In this document: positions 32,930 through 44,698 of the stretch, one piece after another
Numbering within the stretch: position 1 is the stretch's first letter
Layout: each line of letters opens with the position of its first letter
From: Hydrangea macrophylla
Taxonomy: Eukaryota > Streptophyta > Magnoliopsida > Cornales > Hydrangeaceae
Direction of reading: 5' to 3'
Assembly: GCA_033977485.1 (NCBI GenBank)
Contig: CM066993.1
Span: forward strand, 33,644,501-33,708,500
DNA length: 64,000 bases
The notes under the pieces: generated by a model
What the model was told of the DNA's origin: nothing
Databases searched by the model: none
What the model saw: only the letters and a program-made list of their open reading frames with translations
Position numbers and translations under genes: made by a program

Positions 32930-34501
32930 TGTCAGCTGCCACGAATTCAGCTAAGTGGCCCTACTCGATTAGCTTCTCAATAGCAATCTTAAGCTTAAAA
33001 CAATCCTCCGTGTCATGCCCATGGTCTTTGTGGAAGCGGCAAAACTTGTCCTGATTCCTCTTACAGGGCGGGCTTTTCAAATTGGCGGGCTCCTAGAGTA
33101 GCCTCTGGATCTCTGTGGTGGCCATAACTTCATGGATTGGTCGGGAAAGTGGGGTGAAGGTAATCGGGGCTTGGTCCCGAATACCTCTCTGCTGATCTTG
33201 TTTGGGCTTCTTTCCCGGACCCTTTTCGGAGCCCTCCCATTTTCGTTTAGATTTTGGGGACTCTTCTCCTGTAAAGCTGGAGCGCTTAGACTTCAGAAAC
33301 TCCTCTGTATCGATGTACTTCCCTACTCCCTCTGAGAGTCCCACCAGGGTTGTCGGTCGGTCACGATGGAATGACGTTGCAACTTTAGTGTGTTGAACCC
33401 CCGCGCAGAAAGCCATGATGCGGCCGTTTCATTCAGGTTGCGTATCTGGAGCCTCTACTGATTGAAATGGTCCACATACTCCCTCAGGGACTCTCCCTTT
33501 CACTGATTGACGGCAAGCAGCTGGGTGTCTGGTTATGACCGGTTGAGCATCCCCATGAACTAGTTGATGAAGAACTTGCTCAATGTCTTAAAGTCATCAA
33601 CCGTTCGGGGTTTCAGAGCGTTGAACCACTGCGCGGCTGGGCCTTTAATGGTACTAGGGAAGGCCACGGACAAGAATTCATCAACCGTGGTGACCAGTGC
33701 CATCTGGGCCTTATAAGTGCGGACATGATCTACTGGGCTCCCTGAACCGTCATAAGAGTTGAGATGTGGCGGTTTGAATTTCTGTGGGATGGGGAACGTG
33801 GTGATCCGAGCGGTGTAGGGCGACTCGGTCTCCATATTTGTGTGATCATTAAGCTTCTTGCGGCTCAGTTTTTCGATTTTCTTTTGCAAGTCCTCGATCC
33901 GGGCCTTTACATCTCACCCGGTTCTCCTTTCTATATTCGAGCAGTACGTCGGGTCTGATGATGATGCTTCCTTCTCGAAGTGCGTCATCCTCGGGGATAG
34001 AATCTGACTCCGGTTTTGAGTAATCATATGCCTGAGATCTCCCCGGCTCTGGGCCAGAAGGTCTTTGGCAGATTCCCGGGGGTTTGGCCCTGATTCCTCC
34101 ATCCTGGTGGCGCGTCGTCTATTGATGATATCTCTAGCATCTTCCACCCGGCGAGGATTGGTCCGATCTTGCTACCTGGTGCGCTTGGGCGCTCTGTTAC
34201 GGTCACCATCCCGGGCGTGTTCCCAATCCAACGGGGATACCGGTGCAGAGTGGGTATGGTTCCGGACTCGTGCGGGTTCCCGGTCGGTGGCACTCTTGCC
34301 GGTCTGATTCTTAGATTAAGGACGCTTCTCCTACAAGGCCAACAGCGCTTCGATTTGTTGTTGGGTTTACCGCTGACCTTCCAGAAGTTGCGCGAGCGCC
34401 GCCCTCATTTGCTCAGAGGTCACGAAGGTGGCCTGCTGCTCGAGCTGCAAGTTCTCTTGACCGGCCGGGGCAGTATTTTTCTTACGCGTCTTCGATGGCA
34501 T
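32930..34501 (-). pseudogene. Element A gag
   Basis: Starts at the minus-strand ATG at 34501 (MPSKTRKKN, parallel to MPPKTGKKT of element B), with ENLQLEQQA and a glutamine-rich N-terminus. The gag core is at about 33840-33560 (FPIPQKFKPPHLNSYDGSGS, KAQMALVTTVDEF, GPAAQWFNALKPRTVDDF). AFCAGVQHTKVATSFHRDRP follows at about 33416-33360. The zinc-finger variant with [24 protein letters not shown] sequence is at about 33050-32990. Four or more stops and frame changes separate the pieces. It is the same family as the gag of B. Confidence 0.9.
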
Positions 34502-34539
34502 GTTGATCAGTCAAGAAATTTGTTGGTGAAAAACTTGCC

Positions 34540-34563
34540 GATTTTCCACAGACGGCGCCAAAC
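34540..34563 (-). other. Element A primer-binding site
   Basis: On the minus strand TTTGGCGCCGTCTGTGGAAA follows the LTR end GGCATCATCA with few intervening bases. It matches the B primer site TTTGGCGCCGTCTATGGGAA except for two bases. Confidence 0.8.
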
Positions 34564-35008
34564 TGATGATGCCGAAGATTGGTAAGAGAGATTAAAAGAG
34601 AGATATGGGGACACAAGAGCTTGTATGTGGTTCGGTCCCGTTAACGAGGTGACCTACGTCCACGGTTGCGTTAGTGCACTTCACTAGCAAATCACCGGCG
34701 GGCCTACTGAGCCAACAGTTGGGCGGCACGACCAGTAAAACCGAATGAGTGTATACATATGAATGAGAATTATATGCTATCCTTTGGAGTCAGAATGCTA
34801 TCTCTTCCTTTCAATAGGGGCGGGTGGCCTCTTTTATATGTGCAAGAGACCGCCCGTACAAGGTAATTTTATGGATTAGGAAGCCTAATCTATTTACAGC
34901 CTGATTTATGAATTTAGGGATGTTTCCTATGTGGTTTAAGAAACTGCCTGCTCCTTCCATTTAATCTTGTAGTTGGGATAGGAAACTGCCTGGAGGCTTA
35001 CATACCAA
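34564..35008 (-). repeat. Element A 5' LTR fragment
   Basis: On the minus strand this is clearly related to the B LTR from its base about 170 onward (GCAGTTTCCTA, AACCACxTAGGAAAC, GATTAGGCTTCCTAATCC, a TATAAAAGAG-type TATA box, then CACCGGCGGGCC and GTCACCTCGTTAACGGGACC in reverse sense). The outer U3 part found in B is missing, so the LTR is truncated near 35008. Confidence 0.85.
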
Positions 35009-35411
35009 GTAATCACGCCTATTGGGGGAGCGCCCACCGTGGGGTCCACCTGGAAAGAAAGACCGGATTTACAACCAAACTGGGCAGTTTTGTGTAACAC
35101 TCCGGGTTGGCTGGGTATTCACTCAAATATTCAAGATGACTTGGCTCTCTAGGCTGAATTGGCGAAACCCGACTTCGACATGATATTTTAGTGCATATCA
35201 CTTTTTTTATGACGTAGCATGTTTCCAGAACTTTTGGTCCAAATTTGGGAGTGTTTGGGCTTTTAGGGGCATTTCGGTCATTTGCATCACTTTCTGAGCA
35301 TTTTGAGAGATAGAACTAACATCCAGGAGTCCATTTGAGTCTTTTCGATCATTGTAAACCACCAAGCGATGGGTCTCCTAAATCTGATAGCCGACAAAAT
35401 GGGGTGTCTAC
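35009..35411 (-). repeat. LTR fragment of a second Ogre/LARD-type element
   Basis: On the minus strand, 35411 begins TGTAGACACCCCATTTTGTC, the same terminal motif as LARD1, but the remaining sequence is a different family. Near its inner break (35026-35046) the plus strand carries GAGCGCCCACCGTGGGGTCC, which resembles a primer site for tRNA-Lys. No partner LTR is in the window. Confidence 0.6.
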
Positions 35412-35640
35412 AGTATATTCACTGCAAACCCTCACAAGACAACACTCGTCCACTAGGGGTAACCTAGGGGTTTAACGGCTTGTTGCATATGTTAAATGCA
35501 ATCGTGATTCCTACGATAGTGAGTTATATTTTATTTTCCTTAGTCTACTCCTACTTTTAATAAAAATTTTAGAACAATTTCTCTCTCTTCATTGCTAGGG
35601 ACTAGCAATAAGTTAGTTGAGGGGTGTGACAAACACTGAA
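35412..35640 (+). other. 3' end of another LTR retrotransposon interior
   Basis: The stretch TAACCTAGGGGTTTAACGGC, then ATGTTAAATGCAATCGTGAT, then CATTGCTAGGGACTAGCAAT and a purine-rich TTAGTTGAGGGGTGTG, is a sequence type I know from the end of the internal region of plant LTR elements. An LTR may start at about 35627 (TGTGACAAACACTG). No coding domain is visible. Confidence 0.45.
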
Positions 35641-35971
35641 TATTGCATATTCATGTGTCAACATAATAGATATAGTGCTCATTTAATCCCCCAAATCTCT
35701 AGTTTTACATGCATTTTTAAATTAATGTGATTTAATGATGATATCACTTAAATGAGTGTAATTATGTGCTTTTACATATTTTACATGTTTAGGTGAAAAT
35801 GAAGTGAAATGATGCAATAAAGGGAAGGAAAGAAGTAGAAACCACATTGTAGTATCTCCCATATTGTTAGTCAAAATGTTAATAGTAAATATTAAAAAAA
35901 AAATAATAAGGGAACTATGGAAAGTTGTCAAACTGACAACAGTTTGACAATGATACATATTTTATTTTATT

Positions 35972-36029
<58 letters not shown>

Positions 36030-36330
36030 ATGTGTATGTGTGTGTATTTTTGCAGTTTTTTTCAACTGATGTCAGACGATAGAGAAAATTGGGACGAAAG
36101 CAAAGAAAAAATTGGCAAGCTCTACTCGTCTCATGTTCAAAGTGATGTCCCAAGAGTACAAAGAGAAGTCATGAAGTTAAAACATCAATGTCCAGAAAGT
36201 CAGTTTGAATTTAAGTTGTAGTTATATGCTCTCACATAATTGCTAGCATGTTTATGTTTGAAAACAGATCGATTACAAAGCTCACATCACATGGCAGAAA
36301 CATGGAAACAACCTCTCTGTAAATAGTGGT
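35641..36330. other. Possible LTR remnant with (CT)n microsatellite
   Basis: AT-rich, with (CT)n of about 50 bp at 35974-36023. The short frame at 36030-36221 begins inside the microsatellite flank and has no motif I recognise, so it is not annotated as a gene. Confidence 0.4.
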
Positions 36331-36545
36331 AAGGCGTGTGTGCCTGTGCGCGTGTTGTGCGTTATGTGCATTGCATGTGTGTTGTGCGCTTGTTGTGCAC
36401 TGTTGTGCGTGTGTGCATTGCATGTGTGCGGTGCACGTGTTGTGTTGTGCTATTGTGCGCATGTGCTAAATTGCACGTGTGGTATGCTACTATACACATG
36501 TGCTGCGGTGCACATGTGTTGTCCGCTATTGTCTGACGTTCAGTA
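36330..36545. repeat. TGTGC-rich cryptic repeat
   Basis: About 210 bp of alternating TGTGC, GCATGTG and GTTGTGC units without strict period, giving open frames in several readings (Cys/Val/His-rich). Potential Z-DNA-forming purine-pyrimidine alternation. Confidence 0.75.
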
Positions 36546-36663
36546 CCAATCTTGCTCGCCACCAAATCTGGCCATGAGGTTCCACTATAAAAGGACAAAA
36601 ACGTCTAAAGGAATATTACTGAGAAGAGACTACTGACATTTGAATAGATGCATATAGAGGACT

Positions 36664-36664
<1 letters not shown>

Positions 36665-36696
<32 letters not shown>
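36665..36696. repeat. (CA)n microsatellite
   Basis: Sixteen CA units after ACTGA. Confidence 0.95.
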
Positions 36697-36700
<4 letters not shown>

Positions 36701-39700
36701 ACGTGAAATGAAAAAACATACAGAGGAATTGACAAATAGGGCCAACGCATGTCTTGAGCATAAGCATGTACCAGGAAAAAACCATATTGCAGCACAGTCA
36801 ATAAGGCCTCCCACAGAGTAACTACATTTAGAGTCCAAACCTGCCAAACAAGAAAAGATTCTCATCAAAATGTTGTCGATAAATGTACACCCTTTGTCAA
36901 TAATTAACCATTGCTGGAGCCCATGGGCAGTTGGGCACTAACTTAAAAAAAAGGTTTGTTTGAACCTAATACAAAGAGTAATTCACATCAAGAGAGGCAA
37001 CTCAACCTATAAAAGATGAAACACAAAAACAAAGTGATGCTAGCTAGTTAGTGTTATGTAGCCAATAAAAAAGAGCTGAACTTGCTTTTAATGAACAAAC
37101 ATAGGTTGAACAAATGCATGTGTAATGTTAAAAGCAAAGAAAAAATGAAGCAAAACACTATACTTTGTTTTTCCAGGCTATTTTTTAGCAAGCTTTTGAT
37201 CTAAGCTTTTACTCAAGTGTGTGCCCATGCTATTTCTAAGCTTGAACATAATAGGAGCTAGACTTAACAAGGATGTTCAAATGATTTCTAGAAACTATTT
37301 ATTTACAAGTGATCATATAATGAGTGGTAACTATTGTGCGTTGATGTGTAAGTGTATTTGAGAGATGAATGAATCATTATATGGACAAAGTGTCATTGTC
37401 ATTTCAAGCCTCTTTTGCAAAAATATTACAGTCTATGAATATTGGACAAAAAGCAAATCCGATTTTGTAAAATCCACCAAGTACCCTTTTCTAACTCTAA
37501 TCCACATGAGAAAAATCATTTATGATACTTTATATGTCTATTAAACACTCCAAAAAGCCAAACTATGTACAAAAGCTATTACAAATTGAGATAAAGAAAT
37601 AAGAATGTGCAAGTGTTTCAAAAACAGAATCCGTACTGCCGACCATTTTGTTTGATTTTTTATAAATAGAAGGAATGGTTCTGGATGACCCATCTTATAC
37701 CCAAAGTTTCCTAAGACATTGAAGTTCAAGAATAAAAAAGAAAAAGTGGTATGTTCATTGTTAGAATGTTCTTAAACAGAGGCAACAAGTTGGATGTGAA
37801 GCTATGAAAGCAGAGGCAGATTTATATTAGAAACTTTAAAAAAGTGAAACAAATACTTCCAAGGGCTCTATCATCAATCATAAAAAAAGGAGTAAACTAG
37901 AAAATGTTAGGAAGGTGTTCCAAGTGGTCTCACCCCCATAGCTTAAATATCCATTTTTAAACAAATCTTTGAACTTAGACCATTCACTGTTTTAAAATTG
38001 TTTTAGTAAAAATCAACTTTTATTCTTGAAAAGTATTTTGACATTCAAGCTGGAAACTTTGAAATAGAGTTCAAGAATGTTCAACAAACAAGTATCTAAA
38101 GTGAGTTTAATAAACAAATAAATAAAATCAGACAATGTGTCTGTCAACATCAAATAGTATAAGATTGCGTGTTCATGAATCAAGACATAGAAGAAAAGTG
38201 GGACTTGACAGTCGTTAATAAGGCCTTCCATTCTCATGTACCTCAATTGTAAGTGCATCTATTCTTAAAATAATTTTACATCAAAACTTGATTCCTCAAG
38301 AATCAGTAAAGTAACAAAAAAATGTAATTGCAGCAACCAAAAAAAAAAAGAAAGAAATACAAATGTACTAGATCATTTGAGACCCAAAAAAAAGATGTTG
38401 GAGCTTCTATGTCTACTACTCAATGTACAAAAAATCAGAACTATCACCAGAATATTCGAATTCCTTGATTATAAATGGAAAATAGCACAGTAAATTAGTA
38501 ATCAAGAAACTAAAGAACAAAGATCATTAAGTCAATAACAAAGACCGAAATCATTTCTTCTAAATTTATGTAGTAACTACAAAAAGTGATCTTATAAATT
38601 GGGCAATACATCAAATAATCAATAAAATCCACTCCAATAGCTATTAGGGAGTGTCTGTGTAAACTCTCACAAATTTATAGATTCAGCATAAGCATGGATC
38701 AAAAAAGAAAAAGAAAAAGAAAAATCTACTTGAAAAATAGGAACATGACGACCACAAGATCACATACAGACTAGCCATTTCCATTGAACGAAGAAAATCA
38801 AAATCCTCTATAGATCAAATATCACAGATCTAAGACATTAAAGATCAATAGAAGGACAATTGATTATACCTATTTTTATGTCAAAATCATATACAAAACC
38901 CAAAGTCTATAACTTAAGTATACATATATTTGTAATTGAATATATGAAATCAATATGCAAAAATATAACATATAAATATGATTTACCTATTGATAAATGG
39001 ATCTATGAATCTACAAGAAATAAAAAATAAAAAATAAAAAATTAAAAAATTCACCAGAGATAGTTCGATCTGTATATTACCTTGTGAGAGCTTCAATGCG
39101 AACCTTTGTGGGAGCGTGAGCGTGAGAGGAAGGGTTTGTAGAGCTCCATTTGTTTTACTAAATTAAGGCATAATCTTTCATACTACAGCAACATATAATT
39201 AACTCGACTATAAAGAAAAAGAAACATGAACAATATCATACATTGATTCACTAATCTAGGCAAACATTTCTACAAACAAATACAAAGATTCATAATTGGT
39301 TGCTGACTAAATATATGCAAAGAAACAAATCAAGAGGGAAAACAGAAGAAGAACAAAAGGCAAACAAAATGAGTGTAATTAGTGTTTAAGCTGTTGAAGC
39401 GAGCTCTTTCACTTTCTCAAATTCCAAAAAAAAATGTGCTGATATAAAGTTTTAGTTTTCACAAATTTTCCTACGAATTCTCAACAACCAAACAGAGAAA
39501 TACACAAAATCAAGCCAATCTCCTTACCTGATCGATACTAAATCAAAAGGAAATCTGATTCTCTCAGTTCTCTCTAGGATACGGAATCCAAAATTAAAGT
39601 TAATTTGACTCCGGAGGTCAGCTTGAAAGCCTTCAATGAATCAGACAACAATCAAGTTCTTCCGACGATATATATAGATAGATCAAATACTAACTGACTC

Positions 39701-39938
39701 CAAAGTTGAGCCCTAGAATTGCAAATATCAATCCCAGTTGAAAAAAATCCAACATCTGAAATACTTATTGAAATAAACAATCAAAATGTAGGAGTAAATC
39801 CATAAACTCAGAGATTGAGTCAAACTTACTGAAATGAACAACTATCCAAGCGAAGGAAGTGACGAGAGACGGTTGGCGAAAAGTAATTAGGGCTTCTTCG
39901 ATTCACAAGGTAGGAGAGAGAGACGAAAAGAGAGAGGT

Positions 39939-39979
<41 letters not shown>

Positions 39980-40129
39980 CAAAAGAGTGTTAGGGCTTCA
40001 TCTTCTTCTTCGATTCCCTTCATTCATCTTCTATCTAAAAACCCTAAGTTGATTGAAGTCTTGAAGAAGAGAAAGCTATGAAGCAGTTTTATGTATAAAA
40101 TACTCATTAGAAAAGTAAAAAATACCGAG
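36697..40129. other. AT-rich non-coding region
   Basis: 3.4 kb with no coding sequence I can support on either strand. (GA)n lies at about 39945-39977. On the minus strand, 40080-39800 looks like a plant 5' leader (AGCCCTAA, CT-rich) but no convincing exon follows. It could be the interior of the CACTA element whose end is at 40416, or unrelated intergenic DNA. Confidence 0.4.
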
Positions 40130-40416
40130 CGTGTCCTTAAGAATGGTGCCAAATTTTGAGAGTGAGGAGGAATGTGAGAAAAATTGGGAGGGAAATATAG
40201 TGCTTAGAAAATATTTCACTGAGGGTACATTTGTCACAGTTAAAGATAGTGACTATTGTACCACAACCTTTGTCACTGCTATATGCAGTGAAAATTATTA
40301 CTTTTGTCACCAATAGCAATTTGTCACTCTCACAGGCAGTGACAATTTTGTCACTGCTCAGTACAGTGACAAAGCTAATGAAAAAAAGGGTGACAATGGG
40401 TTGTTTTAGGGTAGTG
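40130..40416 (-). mobile_element. CACTA transposon terminus with subterminal repeats
   Basis: On the minus strand, 40416 starts CACTACCCTAAAACAACCC, a CACTA-type terminal inverted repeat. Within 200 bp follow several GTCACTG/CAGTGAC motifs in both orientations (40230-40380), typical of CACTA subterminal transposase-binding repeats. The opposite end is not visible to the left. The terminus abuts the copia LTR of element D, which it may have entered. Confidence 0.65.
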
Positions 40417-41252
40417 ACGATAACTGAACTCCAACGCAAAAGAACATATCCAAAGCGATAACTAGACTTGTATGGTGTACTAATGTCCCTCTACCGTCGG
40501 CATTCATAATCATATTCAGGTACTCAGATAACTGTTACTGCCAACCTGAATCATAATTACTTCTTGTATTCCTTGAGTCCCATTCACCACTCATGATTAC
40601 TAAACATGTTGATAACTACTTATCAACAAGATTGTTGTTCTCAGTAATCAACTTGGTGACATTCTCAAGGAAATGCTTACTCTTTGACATATGGTAGATT
40701 CTATCTTGACAATATATGTTCACAATCCTGTGAACATGACTTACCCAATATACCTAGATGTTGATCTTTAAGACCTCACTAATTGGTAAGTCAAAGCAGT
40801 CATATCCATAGTCTGTGCTCATAATCATCTCAAGATTGAAAACACGCACCTTATACAAGTTATGAGTTCCTATTGACTGTTGATAGTCTTAAGTGTCAAT
40901 AGGAACACTCAGGTCCGTTAATGCACTCTAAGCACTAGCATATTAACTAAGAGTTATACTCTAGTGATTGAGATTCATCACTCCATCCAATAGTAGCTAA
41001 TTATGCTACAATGTAAACCTAATGAGATATCCAGTCTCATTATCCACTACGACAAATTTAAATTATCAAAGGATAGTAATTCGTATCTCGCTTGTATGTA
41101 TCTCATACACACGAATTACTTACTATGATACTTAAGGATTAAAACAATCATCTGATGAAAGACATGCATAACAAAATGTAAAGCTGATATCCATATATTA
41201 AAATGTCAATGTCTCATACATATAGTAATGGTTTGAGGGCACAAATCCAACA
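40417..41252 (-). repeat. Element D (copia) 3' LTR
   Basis: On the minus strand, 41252 begins TGTTGGATTTGTGCCCTCAA, a common LTR start of Ty1/copia elements, preceded by the purine-rich GCAAGTGGAAGTT. It runs about 830 bp to the CACTA terminus without an obvious matching LTR end, so it is probably truncated there. Confidence 0.75.
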
Positions 41253-42440
41253 AACTTCCACTTGCACTCATAACCATTCAGGACTACATCTAAGACCTAG
41301 ACTATCTAGATGATGATCAAAGACCTTTTATGGAAAGGCCTTTGTAAACCGATCCGCAAGATTGTTAGCAGTGGCAATCTTGGTGATAGTCACATTTCCA
41401 CGTTGAACAATATCTCGGATCAGATGATATTTTTGCTCTACGTGCTTTGCCTTTCTGTGGTTCCTTGGCTCCTTGGACTGAGCCACTGCCCCACTATTAT
41501 CGCAATATAGCGTAATAGGTGACAACGACGCTGGTACCACCTCGAGCTCCATAAGGAACATCTTGAGCCAAACAACTTCCTTTGCGGCTTCACAAGCAGC
41601 CACATTCTCAGCTTCTGTAGTTAAGTCTATAATGCATTTCTGCTTAATGCTTCTCTGACTAACAGCACCACCTCCTAAGGTAAAGAGATGTCTGGATGTC
41701 AACTTTCTTGAATCTTTATCTGACATAAAGTCCAAGTCAGTGCATCCTACTGGAATTAACTCACTACTGCCATATATAAGCATGTAATCTTTAGCTCTTC
41801 TCAAGTACTTAAGAATGTGCTTAACAATTATCTAGTGCTCTGAACCTGGATTTGATTGATACCAGCTAATTATGCTGACAGCAAAACAGATATCTGGTCT
41901 AGTGCATAACAATGCATACATGAGACTTCCCACTATCGAAGCATAGGGAACTCCTATCATACGATTCCTCTCCTCCTATGTCTTTGGACACTGGTCCTTA
42001 GAGAACGCTAAACCATGCCTGAAAGGTAACAAACCTTTCTTTGAATTATCCATTAAAAACAAAGTTAGCACCTTATCGATATAACCAGCTTGAGATAATC
42101 CCATTATCTTTCGCTTACGATCCTGAAAGAGCTTTATTCCAAGAATATAGTTCGCCTCTCCTATATTTTTTCATATCGAAAGTAATAGCTAGCCAAACCT
42201 TAATCGTTGACAACTCCGCTACATCATTTCCAATGAGTAGAATATCGTCAACGTAGAGAATAAGAAAAGCCACCACTTTTCCTTCACACTTCTTATATAC
42301 ACAAGGCTCATCCAGATTTTGCATGAAACGAAAAGACTTGACCGCTTGGTCAAAATGAATGTTCCAACTTCTGGATGCTTGCTCAAGCCCATAAATGGAC
42401 TTTTTCAACTTACATACCAAGTTACCTTTCCTATCAGCTA
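41253..42440 (-). pseudogene. Element D copia RT (distal) and RNase H
   Basis: Minus strand. KLKKSIYGLEQASRSWNIHF and FLILYVDDILLIGND (the catalytic YVDD) are at 42415-42230. RNase H is at 41804-41328 with GCTDLDFMSDKDSRKLTSRH, TLGGGAVSQRSIKQ, TEAENVAACEAAKEVVWLK and TLYCDNSGAVAQSK, then the ending NNLADRFTKAFP. These are canonical copia motifs, of the Tork/TNT-like type. Stops and shifts separate RT from RNase H (about 42113-41822). The copia RT continues on the far side of element B at 57024. Confidence 0.93.
42436..42440. repeat. Left target-site duplication of element B (AGCTA)
   Basis: AGCTA directly before the 5' LTR of B. It is repeated at 57019-57023. Removing B restores the copia RT reading from PEGFIA to DRKGNLVCKLKK. 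Confidence 0.95.
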
Positions 42441-43054
42441 TGATATGTCCAAAGTAATCTAGCCATGAAGCCAGTCTGCCACGTCACCAAGAGGTGCCGG
42501 TTACTTCAGTAAAGGCGCCAATAGCCGAGCAATCCCGAGGACTTCGTCAGAACCGTGCGGTTCTTGCCAACAGGCCGGGATCGGAGGACCGCAGTATCCC
42601 GTGGACCTGGTCTATCCAGCAATTTCCTAAATCAGCTACAAGTCTGCAAGATGGAATGTGGCAGTTTCCTAAACCACTTAGGAAACTCTCCCCAAATCAT
42701 GTAAATCAATTGTGATTAGATTAGGCTTCCTAATCCTATTAACTTACCATGTAAGGGTGGACTCTTGCATCTATAAAAGAGCCCACCTACCCTGTCAAAG
42801 GGGATCCGTAAATAATTCTCTAGATTACAAGCATACAACAGAGAACTTAACATCAATACGCATATACCCGGTCGGTATTACTGGTAGTTCCGCCCCTCTT
42901 TGTTGGCTCACCAGGCCCGCCGGTGATTTGCTAGTGAGTGCGCACAGACGCAATCGTGGACGTAGGTCACCTCGTTAACGGGACCGAACAACATACAAAT
43001 TGTTCTTATCTTTTTCTCTCTTTAAAACCTTCTTACCAATTCTAGGCAGCATCA
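42441..43054 (+). repeat. Element B 5' LTR
   Basis: 614 bp, TGATATGTCC...GGCAGCATCA. A TATA-like CTATAAAAGAGCCC lies at about 42771. The copy at 56405-57018 has the same length. Confidence 0.97.
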
Positions 43055-43075
43055 GTTTGGCGCCGTCTATGGGAA
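43055..43075 (+). other. Element B primer-binding site
   Basis: GTTTGGCGCCGTCTATGGGA begins at the LTR edge. TGGCGCCGT is shared with the tRNA-Asp-type primer site of plant gypsy elements, but the remainder differs, so the primer tRNA is uncertain. Confidence 0.75.
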
Positions 43076-43116
43076 TCGACAGAGTCTTCTCATCAACAAA
43101 TTCTTGACTGATCAAC

Positions 43117-44698
43117 ATGCCGCCAAAGACTGGTAAGAAAACTACTATTCCGACAGGTCAGGAGAACTTGCAGCTTGAGCAGCAGGCTGCCTCTTTGACC
43201 ACTGAACAGATAACAGTAGCGCTGGCACAACTCTTGGAGGGTCAGCGTCGAACACAAGAACAGATGGAGACGCTTTTGGCTCGGCAGGAGAAGCATCCTG
43301 CATCAGAAAATCAACCCGAGAAGAGCGTCCCTATTCAAAGGCCCGCTCGGGCACGAAGGCAAGCCCGTTCTGCCCCGGTGTCTCCACCGGGAACACCTCG
43401 GTGATGGTGAGCGCAGCCAGGCAACCAGGCATTCGCAAAGGTGAGCTCGGCCAGATCCTCGCTGGGTGGAGGATGCTAGGACTATCATCAACCGACGGCG
43501 TGTGGCCAGAGGGGAGGAGTCAGGATGGAGAGCCTGAGAATCAGTCGAGGACCCCTCGACCAGGAGCCAGGGGGACCTTCGGCACAAGATTACTCGGACC
43601 CAGAGCCTGGCTCAATCCCAAAGTTCGACGCGCTTCGAGGAAGAAGCCTCGTCATTCGATCCGACCTACTGCTCGGATATAAAGAGGAGAACCGGGCGAG
43701 ATGACGTAAAGGCCCAGGTCGAGGAACTGCAGCAGCAGATCGAGAGGTTGAACCGCAAGTCCGGTCATGACCTCACCAACACGGAGACGGAATCACCCTA
43801 TACCGCTCGGGTGACACAGTTTCCTATTCCACGGAAGTTCAAACCCCCTCATCTCAGCTCCTATGATGGCACAGGGAGCCCGGTGGACCACATCTGCACC
43901 TACAAGGCTCAGATGGAACTGGTCACCACAGTGGACGAGCTACTATGCTTGGCCTTTTCCAGTACACTCAAAGGGCCAGCAGCACAGTGGTTCCATGTTT
44001 TAAAGCCCCGGACGGTCGATGACTTCAAAGCTCTCAGCAAGCTGTTCATCAGCCAGTTTGTCGGGATGCTCGACCGGTCGCAACCGGACACTCAGCTACT
44101 GACCGTCAAGCAGCGCAAAGGGGAGTCCTTGAGGGAGTATGTGGACCATTTCAACCAGCAAAGGCTCTTGATTTGCAATCTCAATGAAACGGCCGTAATT
44201 ATGGCCTTCTATTCGGGAGTTCAACACACCAAGGTTGCCACGTCGTTCCATCGTGACCGGCCGGCAACCCTGGTGGAGCTCTCGGAGAGGGTCGGAAGAT
44301 ACATAGACACTGAGGAGTTCCTGAAGGCGAAGCGCGCTGGCCAGACAGGAGACAAATCCCCGAAGGCTAAGCGCAAGCGTGAAGGATTCGAGAAGGGCTC
44401 GGGAAAGAAGCCAAGGCAAGATCAGAAGGATGTTTGGGGTCAGCCCCCGATCGCTTTCACACCCCTTTCTTGGCCCATACAAGAAGTCATGGCCGCCGCA
44501 GAGGCGCAAAGACTGCTCCAGCAGCCGGTAAAGCTTAGAGCCCCGCCCGGTAAGAGGAACCGGGACAAGTTCTGCCGCTACCACAGAGATCACGGCCATG
44601 AAACGGAGGATTGCTTTAAATTGAAGATAGTAATAGAGAAGCTGATCGAGCAGGGACACCTTACGGAGTTTGTCACAGCAGATAGACGACCCCGGTAG
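43117..44698 (+). pseudogene. Element B gag
   Basis: ATG at 43117 (MPPKTGKKTT) opens a glutamine-rich N-terminus (43117-43404), followed by frame changes near 43400 and 43690. The long open part at 43748-44698 carries the gag core: FPIPRKFKPPHLSSYDGTGS, KAQMELVTTVDELL, GPAAQWFHVLKPRTVDDFKA, then VKQRKGESLREYVDHFNQQR. A lysine-rich linker (SPKAKRKREGFEKGSGKKPR) and a zinc-finger variant [18 protein letters not shown] (about residues 280-297 of this frame) follow. The linker is basic, as in nucleic-acid-binding Gag tails. A TAG ends the frame at 44696. Confidence 0.93.

Larger units (their letters stand above)
18930..35008 (-). mobile_element. Element A: truncated Tat-lineage Ty3/gypsy retrotransposon
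   Basis: Minus-strand gag (34501 to about 32930), protease (split), RT, RNase H, second RNase H and integrase (to about 22186), then an oppositely transcribed extra ORF (19130-21383, plus strand). Gene order and sequence match element B at 42441-57018. A 5' LTR fragment is at 34564-35008. No 3' LTR is recognisable to the left of the extra ORF: similarity to B fades near 18930-19025. The element is therefore truncated at both ends. Chromovirus C (25826-32581) interrupts its protease. Confidence 0.85.

Noticed and set aside
36030..36221. 63-codon frame downstream of the (CT)n run
   Set aside because: No motif, no homologue I recognise, starts in the microsatellite flank.
36336..36636. Cysteine-rich open frames (for example at 36340-36636)
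   Set aside because: They arise from the TGTGC-rich low-complexity stretch.
39800..40080. Possible host gene 5' leader on the minus strand
   Set aside because: CT-rich, AGCCCTAA-containing sequence looks leader-like, but no exon with a recognisable protein follows.
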